From: Onthophagus taurus
Lineage: Eukaryota; Arthropoda; Insecta; Coleoptera; Scarabaeidae
Assembly: GCF_036711975.1 (NCBI RefSeq)
Contig: NC_091966.1
Span: forward strand, 20,281,501-20,345,500
DNA length: 64,000 nucleotides
Direction: 5' to 3'
The notes beneath the pieces are model-generated. The model had not been told where the DNA came from. It saw only the letters and a list, made by a program, of their open reading frames with translations, and did no database searches. Below are positions 12,181 through 22,700 of the stretch, one piece after another. Both the position numbers and the translations under genes were made by a program. Position 1 is the stretch's first letter, and each line of letters begins with the position of its first letter.

Positions 12181-15066
12181 CGCACATCCAGTTCAATAGT
12201 GCCACAAATGCAAAAATTGCATATTTTCAGTTAAGGCTGAAAATACAGCCACAAGTTGTAGTTATGGCGCTGCGTTACTAACAATCCAATGATTCAATGA
12301 TTTCAAAATCAAATGATTTTACAATGCGATACCGCCAAAAGTTGCAGTTGTGACTTTATAATTTTAGCAGTACGGTGTTTGTATTTATTTTCTATTCAGT
12401 TGCATCCTGATTGCATGATTCAAACGGAAGCAAGTACCGCGACTCAACTTCACACGGCTCATGTAAGGTTCACCTTTATATCTTAGTAAATTGTGTATAA
12501 ACTAATGTGCACTGATAGTAAACCGAATGGGATTATGTCTCATGGCAAAAAGTTAGTTGAGCTGGCTGGCTTTCTTAAGACATCTACTTTCGAAAATAAC
12601 GGCAACAGTGATTTTGAGGTTAGAAAACGCATATCCAATTTGTATGTTACTAATGTACATAAGCAGAAGTTAAGTGACGGAAATGTGTTAAAAGAGGTAA
12701 TTTGTACTTAATTTCTATGCTGAAATTTCGTTCTCATTTATTAATCTTTATTTCTATTAGCAGTTCAACTGTCAACCAAAACTAAATAAAATGGAGCCAG
12801 AAAAGTCTGCTTTAGTGCCAGATTCTGTTAGTGCTTAGTTTTATGATTTCGTTTGAAATTCGTTTAAAAGCAAGTGTATTTGATTCAGATGATTCCGTTA
12901 AGGATAGGGATTATGAGCCTGCAGATAATGATTTATGTATGTGTACAGAGAATGAATTAAAAGTGAAACTGAATCGGATGGTAATGAACAAAAACCTAAG
13001 CCAAAATCACGAAAAAGATTACGCAGACCTGAAACCTGGAGAAGAAATATAAAAAAGGTTAAAGTAAATTCGGGAATGCCGTACGTGTCTGAAGGTAATA
13101 GGGAAATTCCGGGAAAATCTTTAAAAACCACCTTGTGGCCAAAAAATGTAGGTGTGCAAGCAGGTTAACAGAAGTGGAAAGACAGACCATACATACATCT
13201 TTTTTGAATTTGGCTGATAACAGCCTCTAAGACAGTTTGTTAGTGGTCACATAGAGAAATGTAAGGTAAAATATAGAAGAGCCGTGGAAGAAAGCAATCG
13301 TAGTGAAAATCTGTGGTATCATTCAACATCAAAGGGAACACGAATCAAAATGTGTAAAAAATTTTCATGAATACATTAGATATAGGTGATAAGTGTATTA
13401 GAACTACTTGGAAAAAAGCAAAAGGTCAATGTTCAGAAAGATATGAGAGGAAATCAAACCAAAAGGGAAACAATTAGTCCTGCGACTAAAAACGAAATTA
13501 TGACCCATATAAATTCTTTTCACAGAATAGAATCGCATTATCTTCGAGAGCAAACCACACGCGAATTTTTAGTTGGATCATTAACTATAGCCTAAATGTA
13601 CAGATATTATAGAGCCGAACAAGAAGCAAAAGAGTTACCTGTTGCAAAGAAGTATACTTATACACATATTTTGAATACAAAGTTCAACATATCATTTTTT
13701 CAACGAAAAAAGAATCAATGGTCGATTTGTGAACCATTCAAAAATTCTAGTCCCGAAGAACAACTAAACTTACAACAAAGTTACGAAAGGCACATGAAAA
13801 ACAAAACAAGAAGTAGTGAAGAGTTAATTAAAGTGAATTGCTTTGACTTACAAGCAGTTTTACTAACTCCTTTTTATATTTCAAAATTCTTTTACAAATG
13901 CCGCTTAAATTGTCTTAATTTTACAATTTTTGAAATAACGAAGAGTGGATTTTGCTATTTTTGGTATGAGGCTATAGCTCACCGGGGTGCAAATGAAATA
14001 GCTACATGCCTTTTAGATTATCTTTCCAGCGAATGTATAGGAAAAGAAGTTATACAACAGTGTAGGACAGAATAAAAATAAAATGATAGTTTCCATGTAC
14101 ATGTACGCAATTAACAAATATGACATCAAAAGTATTACTCACAAATTTCTTACTGTTGGTCATACTCAAAATGAAGGGGATTCTACGCACGCCACTATTG
14201 AGCGTCAAAAACAAAGGGCGTTGAAAAGCGGCCCTATTTATGTTCCTTCTCAATGGCCTGCAATTATAAGAGCTGTTAAAAATGAAGGTAAACCTTACAT
14301 TGCAAAGGAACTTGCTACAGAAGAATTTTTTGATTTTAAAAAGCTAAGAAAGAATTTTTCGGTTAGTCTAAATAACAATAAGGTCTTGTGGCACGACATT
14401 CAAGTAATTAAAGTTGAACAAAACAATCCGACTTCATTTTTTTATAAAACTGGTTTTGACGGTGAATATGAACAAATTAATGTTCAAGATAAGCAACGAG
14501 GACACATTAACATTAAAAATTATAACCTGGATAAAGCCTTTACAAATCCACCACAAATTTCGGCAAAAATAAAAGAACATCTTGCTGAACTATGCGCATT
14601 ATTAAGAAAGTGTATCACCCTTTTTATAACAGTTTATTTGCTCAAAATGGTTAAAAGTGCATTTTTATTTGATTTTCATGTGTACATTACGTTTTCGTAG
14701 TAAATATCTTTTCTGTAATACCAACATTTCGTATTTAATAATAAATTTCCTTTAATTAATTTTGTATTTTATATGCAATATAGCCACACTATCATAATCA
14801 CAGCGAGACTTCAATAACATTTTTGAGTATGCAAAAATTCAATATTGCCGCTACTATCAAGGCCACTTTGAAACTTAACTTTAGAAAATTTCATTTTTTG
14901 AAAACAAATATTTAGTTTAATTGTACTTACGAACAAAAGCATAACAATATTTTCAGATATTCGTATTCTAAAATTTGAAAAAAGTACACAGATAAAATTG
15001 TTTTCTTGATTTCTGTAAAACTATATTCACTATACATACTTACGGCACTATTAAACTGGATGTGCG
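12181..15066 (+). mobile_element. 2.9-kb TIR element carrying a DUF7869-like ORF, nested in the Penelope-like element
   Basis: The boundaries are precise. The left end begins CGCACATCCAGTT and continues for 23 bases in total with one mismatch to the reverse complement of the right end. ATAT flanks both sides (12,177-12,180 and 15,067-15,070); it is self-complementary, so it is a TA or ATAT duplication or part of the termini. The Penelope RT reading frame resumes across the insertion point, which confirms the limits. The interior holds one broken plus-strand gene (about 12,960-14,620) and AT-rich subterminal sequence with short TGCAAAAATTGCA-type palindromes on the left. Confidence 0.82.
12960..14625 (+). 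pseudogene. Probable transposase-like protein (DUF7869-type), broken
   Basis: The protein is recognisable across frameshifts: a basic stretch (PKPKSRKRLRRPETWRRNIK, about 12,990), KKVNVQKDMRGN-like and YLREQTTREF segments at 13,386-13,595, then YRAEQEAKELPVAKKYT and FQRKKNQWSICEPFKN (13,596-13,760), NCFDLQAVLLTPFYISKFFY (about 13,836), and VGQNKNKMIVSMYMYAI, THKFLTVGHTQNEGDSTHAT and GPIYVPSQWPAIIR at 14,065-14,280. This order matches a widespread uncharacterised arthropod family that I recall as DUF7869. The FDLQ, DNC-x-GQN and HTQNEGDS motifs look like an RNase H-type acidic triad; here the DNC box has become YNS, so a catalytic aspartate is lost. Function as a transposase is inference. Confidence 0.65.
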
Positions 15067-15310
15067 ATATGATTCAGAGTTCCCTGTAAAGGCAGACAAA
15101 ATCTTTGCAAGATATTTGGCCAACTGGTATGTTGGGGAGTTGATGGCACTGACGATAGGACGGATGGGGACCTCTGGCTTATGAATCTTCGGTAGTCCAT
15201 AAATTCTTGATGGTACCAGCGCCTGCACAAACAAACTTTTTTGCTGTTCTGCTGGAATTCCTGTGGATTTTATCAGGTCCTTCATTTTCCTTACAATTTT
15301 GTCTGTGAGG

Positions 15311-16540
15311 TCTTTCTTGAGTGATACTTTTCATATACATTTCAAGTCCATTTTAATAGCATATTGTGACCGACCCTTTCTGCATTGTCGAAGAAACTAC
15401 AATGCCGGAAATCTTCTCAGGTTTTTCCGAAATTAATATCAAGACAGATAAAACAACCGCTGGCAGCGATCATTCAAAAGCACTCCAAAGACAAAAAGAA
15501 ATCTAAGTTACTAACCTGGAATTCAGCTTCATAAATTATGTGATAATAATATGGTAGCAATAATGAAGGGAGTTAATGTTTGGACGAATAAATCGCTGTA
15601 GATTAAGGTAATATGTATAACGATTTAAGGCGATCGATTTAGACGGTAAAAGTAATTTTCTGACATGTATGGAAACATATCGAATCTAGCTGCCTACTGT
15701 TCTAAAGGCGTCATTAAATGATTCAATCGGTAGTATTGACTACCTGTGTGTACAAAAGGCGGGGGACGTAATCAACACGTGGTTATGACTCGCATAATTG
15801 CCGTCTACAATTCACACCACGCAGGAGATTCAACTAATTCCTAAACCTGTTATTGCTCAATCTCGTGTGACTAAAAGCTGCTTGTCCCTATAAGAATTAA
15901 TTGTACGCTTACAGTAAAAAGCGTACGATTACGACGCAAATTTCTGACTTTGGACATCTCGTAAATACGCCTATTTAGTTCTTTTATAGGAATTAACCAG
16001 ACAAATCGCTTCACCAAATAAGAACAACCGTGCATCATCATCCACCGAATTAAGAAAAAGCCCTCAATCTGTCAATCCTTCCGGTATCTGGGCCTGAAGT
16101 CTCTCGTGTTGTGCACCCTTCTTCAGAAACAAGTTCGAAGTGCTTCTTAAGAAGGTTGCAACATAGCATGCGAAACGTCAGAGTTTTCAAAAGACGCATA
16201 GTTTAACCAGAAAGTTTCTACTTCTTGGTCTAGTGTTAGTTCTAGTTTTAACTTCTTTCTTTACAGCATCCTTTACAATATTAATTACAACACTTTTTCA
16301 TGCTTCAATTACTTTTTCTTAACATGTTAATAACAACTTTAAAGACATATAGGAAATTTTATGTAGCACTTCCTACTAAATCCTTATAAACGTTGTGACG
16401 TGTCGTTTCAACCATGAACCTATTATTACAAATATTGTAATGAACACTAAATATTTTAATATAAAAATGCATTAAAGTAGTAATGTATTAAAATATTTAT
16501 TTACGTTTAATCGTGAATACAGAAAAATAAAATATAGAGA
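15311..16540. other. Intergenic region between retroelement and annexin 3' end
   Basis: No gene is visible. The segment around 16,145-16,180 ends in GCGAAACGTCAGAG, resembling terminal sequence of Penelope-like elements, but on the plus strand and with a poor hammerhead fold. Confidence 0.3.
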
Positions 16541-16544
16541 GAAG

Positions 16545-16695
16545 TGGAGGCACATTGACACATATATTTTTGTTGACAAAACTGTTATTATTATCTCGAC
16601 GCCACTAGAAATATAGGTCAGTTTAGTCACATTACGACACAAATAGCATTCCTTGGCAATGGAAGAGATATCAATGTGCCTTACCCTTCCCTAAC
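16545..16695. repeat. Small inverted-repeat element, about 150 bp
   Basis: GGAGGCACATTGA at about 16,546 is matched by the reverse complement of TCAATGTGCCTTACC at about 16,669. The arms are short and no target duplication is evident, so this is a tentative MITE just downstream of the long annexin gene. Confidence 0.35.
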
Positions 16696-16778
16696 AACGT
16701 ATTTTTATAAAAAGCGTGTGGGCCCGTTTATATATTTCTTAATTTTAACATTTTTAAAAATCTGACAATGTAAACATT

Positions 16779-19700
16779 TTAATATTCTCCAATAAGAGCC
16801 AATAAACATTTTTTGTAATCTCCAGAAGTGTCACCTTTGATAGCTTCAGCTAAACTTTCCCCATATTTAGCTTCATAAATACCCTTTATGTCTTCCATAT
16901 CGATCTCACATCTGGTAGCAACAACCCTCATCAATTTATTATCTTTGGTTCCAATTCCGGATATAGCATCATGTAAGGTTTTTGCGTAAAAATGAGGAAT
17001 GTTCCTAATAGATCGAACAATGGCTAAAAACGCGTTTTCAGCATCCCCAGAAAACTCGCTCTTAATTGTGTCTTCAATATCAATTCCAGAAATCTTTTCA
17101 TACTCGCTAAAAATCACGCGTAATTGGGCGTAATTTCTTTGACACAAAATCATATTAAACGTAGACTCATCAGTTCCCCATTGATTTTCGCCGGCCTCTA
17201 ACAGTCGATTAGCATCTTGGACGGCAGCTTCATGGTCTACATGCATACTTTCGTCACGTCCAGCAGCTGAAAGAGACACCATGATTCTTTTGAATGTTCC
17301 GGATGTGTCTGAACGCAAATCATCTTCTAAACAATTTCCATATTCTGTTTCGTAAGCACTACGAATGCAACGAATTTCTTCGTTAGATTTCGTACACATA
17401 ACTTCTATTAGTACTTCTTCGTCGGTTCCTATTCCGGTGATTGCATCACGAATATGCTGAGCATAAAGAATTGGAATGGGAGTCATCATTGAAGTTAATA
17501 GTTTTTTGAAGTTTCCACTTGTTTCACTTCGAAGATCTTTCACTAAATCCTATTTAAGAAAATAAAACGGATGCAAATCGTGATAGATATTTTTTGTGTG
17601 ACATTATTACCTTTCCATACATAGTCTTGAATTGAACAGCAATTTCCATTCTTTGATCGTTAGTTCTTCTAGCCAAAACATTAATGATAGCTTTTTCATC
17701 AGTACCAAATCCTTTCATGGCTTTACGAAGTACTTCAGCATCTGCTGAGGAATCAAAAGGATCAGCAGGGAATAAAGTTGGAGTAACCTACAAAGAAAAT
17801 TATCATTTTAATGACGAACCAGAATAATTTATTTTCAAATAACATAAAAGATGTTAGTACGAAAGAAGATGATGAAAAATGAAAATATTGGACTTGGAAT
17901 TTTGATTTAATTTCAATAGAATCTACCTGAATCTCAGGTTGTGGACTCCGTGGCGGTGAAGAGTAGTTAATATCCGTCGTTTCTGGTACTACCTGCGAAT
18001 CTTGCGGATATGGATAAGAGGTTGGGGGAGGTGCCCCACCTGGATAAGGATATCCACTCGGTGGAGGTTGATGGGGATAGCCCATAGGAGGTGGATAATT
18101 ACCACCCATCGGCGGATAACCTCCTTGAGGCGGCATATACATCGGAGAGTTTACATTAAATCCCATAGAGGGTGGAAAAACAGGTTGACGGTAATCTCCA
18201 TGAGGAGGTGGCGCATAGTTTTGTCCTGGCATTGGAGGATGAGGTGAGGGGTAAGGAGGACCGCCGGGATATGGAGCCGAATTGTCGCCAGACCCCTAAA
18301 ATCAATAATAAGTGAAAGTTACGAATAAAACAATAAAATTCTTTTAATGTTGTTGATAAAAAAATTTTTTTGAAAAATAAATGTTCATTTAGAGATAATA
18401 TTTTGCATAAATTAATGTATAATATAAAATAAATATAAGTTTTAACGTTAAATAAATAAATATATAAATAGATAAGATCCTATTTTAAATATGTATTTAT
18501 TTAAACAACCAAAACAATGAATTAAATTAATTTATTTTATTAACCCAAATATTGTAATATTTTATAAAAAATGGAAAATATTAACAAAAATAATTTTCGG
18601 GAGCATTTTTAAGAAGTGTTATTTCAATGAAATTACAATACAACATTTAGAGATCATTGCTCAGATAAAGAAATACAATTAATTGTATAACTCCACCAAA
18701 TCTTAAATGTACAAAACTTGACTCCTGTTTCAAAGTAACGAGCTTGCGGTATTTCCACAACAATATTTTCTTTCGTATTTGAATGACTGCGTTGCTGGAA
18801 GGTTTACGAATATGATTAAACTCTGGGGAATATCTGGAAGCTTTGACTCACTGAATACAGGTGTTTATCTATTAAGTATTCTATTAGCAATTCACTTCTT
18901 TTGCTATTAATACAACTTCTTTAAAATTGTTGGTAAATGATTAATCTGTACACCGTTCCTTTAATGACTAGTTCAGAAACATAATAGTCGATGTTATTAC
19001 ATCTTCTTCTTGTATTATTAATTTTAGTTAATATATTGTACGTGAGATTATATTTAAAACCTTTAATAGCTTCAGTACTGCTATTCCGTGTAGTATCTCA
19101 AAATTTATTTTTAAATACAGGGTCATCCACGACGACCGTCCATTAGAACTGTATAGAGAACTAAATTAAGTGGGGGTTTGAAAATTTGCGGGCTTATGAT
19201 GTTTGATGCGAGCTTAATAACTAAAATATTTCACAGTCGTATTTAGAGTTCAATTGTAGGTATACGGTATTTTATATAAAACTTTACAATGAATTTCGAA
19301 AATTATGAAAAATGTAACATGATGGAATGCTATATGTTATCAGATAAGAATACGACGTTAGCCGCGGAATTACACTTCACAAGGTATCCGGAAAGAAGAC
19401 AACCGCACGCAAGAACCTTCAGCCGGTTAGCAGAAAAGTTAATGGATTTTTGGTCCTTCCCCAAACCACGTGCAAAAACATAACAAAATGACCTGCAAGA
19501 GGATGAAGTCAATGTATTGGCTTCAATTGCGATAAATCCATCAACATCTTACAGAGAAATTGAATACGACGTCTGACCCGAAAGCCGCTGCTCCCGAATA
19601 TGAAAGAAAAATGAATATAAACCATACAAAGCGGGGCTAACTCTTTATTTACGTGCCGGAGATGTCAATCTAAGATTAGAATTTTGTAGATGATATTTAA

Positions 19701-22700
19701 AAAAATTAAATAATCTGCTGTTTGTTCAAAATGTCATCTGGACCGATGAAGTCTCTGAGTGTTCAAAGAAGATTCGGGTTCAATGTATGATGTGCCCTTT
19801 CAGATAATAAAATTTTGGCATATAGTATCTGCCATAAAAACTTAAACTCAGGTAAATACCTCAATATATTAAGGTAGCACATTGAGCCTTTGGTCGACAA
19901 TTTGCCATTAAATATGACTCAAATGATATATTTTCAATATGAAGGAGCACCAGCACATAATGCCAGAGTTGTTAGTGAATTTTTAAATACTACTACAAAC
20001 TTTGGCAATAATTGGAAACAATGTTTTCCATCATGGTATGGTTATCACCATAACAACATTAACTTTTAAATACATACAATAGTTTTAGATAGAATAAAAT
20101 GAATTTTTGTTAATTATTCAATAATTATAAGAAATATACCCCACAAACTATACAGTGCTAGCGTAAAGTAACCCCCCCCCCCTGTTTAACTTCTGAACAG
20201 ATTGAGATATCAATATGAGCAAAAAAACGTCAGTTTCTATATTTTATCAGCACAAATATTTTCTTATGGAAAATTTTGCTATCACTTTTAGTTTTTCCGG
20301 AAAATGGATCCACTTTGTTTTTTTAAATGGAACACCCAGTATATTATGGTATCTTCCGAAAGAATAAAACAATACGAATCCAACGATACCTCACAATCAA
20401 ATATCGGTTTATTAGTTTTTTACATAAATATTAAACAAAATGCGAAATTTCGCCGGAAAAATCAACGTACCTTCGTTGACTACCTGTCGAGATACAATGG
20501 GCCAGATAAATGGTGGACGGTCAGTTAAATGTCGGTCTACGCTTGCGTTAAGCAGGGTTAAAATCGGCAATTCTTTTAGAATGTTTTTATGAAACAATCA
20601 ATGCAAGAAAAGGATAAAAAGAAAGTTCGTCTTAAAACATCTAAGAAAAAATTGTAATAACAACAATTTTAAAGTTTGTAGGTACCTTGAAATTTTGTAT
20701 TTAAGGCAGCATGCAAATATTGTCCTTCATTTCTATCTTGGAATTCTACCCGACCAAGTATAACCAAAGAAAGGCGAGATCAAAATGGCTAGAAGGAGTT
20801 TAGAGCACAAAATCGGAAGAATTTTAATATTCGCTCGTGCTGACAGAAATGTACATGAAACAGAGCGACAATTTAATGAACGATTAGAACTTTTTCCTGA
20901 ACATCCAATTAGTCGAAAATATTTAAGAGAACCTGTAAATAAGTTTTTGGAAACTGGAAGCGTCGAAGACCGCAAAAGAACTGGTCGTCGTTCGATTTCT
21001 GAAGACACACAAGTGCAGATGTTAACAGAAGTAGTTAATGCGTGCATGATGTCGTCTGCTGCTATCGCATCAACGTGTGATTTGGGTCCAACGGCGGGGA
21101 AATATTTTTAGATTTGTTTCAGTGATGAATGTACTTTCTTTTTGGATGGAAAATTGCATCGGCAAAATGTACGTTACTAGAGTGATTTTAATCCACATGA
21201 ATATCGTGAAGTTAACACTCAATTTTCCAAGAAAATAAATGTTTGGACAGGCATATTGGGAAATCACATCGTGGGACCGAAAATGGGATTCTTAACCGAA
21301 AATTAGACCGGAATTGTATTTAAGATTATTAGAAGAAGATATTAATCCAAGTCTTTTTTGCAAATTGTACACCAGAATCCTGACGATTTTGAAATGGCTC
21401 CTCCACATTATGCGGCAATGGTACGAAATTATCTTGATACCAATTTTAATGGACGGTGGATCGGTCGACGTGGGCTGATTGAATGGTCAGCAAGATCACC
21501 AGATCTGACACCTTTATTCCTTTTTATGGTGTTATTTAAAATCCAAGGTATATGAAATTTCGCTGGACAGTATTGAGGATTTAAAACAAAAAATTATTGA
21601 CGTCTGCCAAAATATTGATCATCACATGTTAAGCCGTGTGAGAGAGGAAACACTACAAAAATGTTTGCTCTTAATAAATAAAAAATTCTTTTATTACTCA
21701 ATAACAACACTAAGCCAATTTTTCAACCGATACGGCAAAATCTTTATTAAAAAAATTTATTTCTTATATTGGCTTTGATTTTTTTCTTTATAAATATTTT
21801 TTAATAAAATATGATTAATTCATAAATTTAATATACTTCAAAAATAAGTAAGGGAACTATCAATTTTAAATCCGTCTTAGCTCGAGCGTATACCTACCGT
21901 TAACCTACCGTCCACCATTTAACTGGCCGATTGCATTTCGACAGGTAGTCGACGAAGATACGTTGGCTTTTCCGGCGAAATTCCGCATTTTGTTTAATTT
22001 TTATGCGAAAAACTAATAAACCGATATTTGATTGTGAGGTACCGTTGGATTCGTATTGGTTTCATCTTTCGGAAGATACCATAATATACTGGGTGTTCCA
22101 TTTAAAAAAACAAAGTGGATCCATTTTCCGGAAAAACTAAAAGTGATAGCAAAATTTTCCATAAGAAAATATTTGTGCTGATAAAATATAGAACCTGACG
22201 TTTTTTTGCTCATATTGATATCTCAATCTGTTCGGAAGTTAAAAAGGGGGGGGGTTACTTTACGCTAGCACTGTATATATTTGTTATCAGAAGAAAATGA
22301 CAAATTATTTTAGGTCATAGCCAACTATGGTTTCCATTTAAAAAAATAAAGTTACGTCTAAAATCCCGAAAATAAAAGATGGGAAAAAAATTCTACCTAC
22401 GCCACTGAATTCTTCGTAAAAAGTTGCCCTTATACTGTTTTATTTATAATACTCCATCTTTGATAATAAGTGAGATATTCGCGATTGTCTTTTTCGCAAG
22501 ATTTTCAGTTTTTGCCGATAGGGCGAAAACAAAAGACATGTAATGTGTGCTGTTCAGAGTTTTCGGCATTAACATTTTCTCGAAAAACGAGATCATGACA
22601 TGTAAGCCACTTTTTTTCTATCTTTTTTAGTTTCGGAGATAGCCTATGCGGACATCGAAATTGGGACACCCTGTACAGTCTAATTTACATAGATTGAAAG

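Larger units (their letters stand above)
11076..15310 (-). mobile_element. Penelope-like retroelement remnant, split by a TIR element
   Basis: Penelope-like elements encode a reverse transcriptase fused to a GIY-YIG endonuclease. The 5' part of the coding region is at 15,067-15,310 ([20 protein letters not shown]), then a 2.9-kb insertion occupies 12,181-15,066, and the gene resumes at 12,176 (VRDSTHFVESVRGIKLYAED, with ILVSFDVESLFTRV as RT block A). The YVDD catalytic box is in LRYVDDTFVIWPHG at about 11,820-11,860, and the endonuclease (GVYRLSCSCEKVYVGQTG) is at 11,076-11,327. Small frameshifts separate the RT into 11,964-12,185 and 11,403-11,927. Neither terminal repeat was found with certainty. 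Confidence 0.85.

Noticed and set aside
16145..16185. Possible second hammerhead motif ending GCGAAACGTC
   Set aside because: The CTGANGA box reads CTTAAGA, helix II does not form and helix I pairs poorly. It may be a decayed Penelope-type terminus, but not a ribozyme call.
17762..18247. Single 156-codon frame starting [12 protein letters not shown], and an Arg/Trp-rich frame opposite it
   Set aside because: The first is part of an annexin exon that ends at a GTAGAT donor at 17,926/17,927; the codons beyond are intron. The opposite frame is a by-product of Pro/Gly codons.
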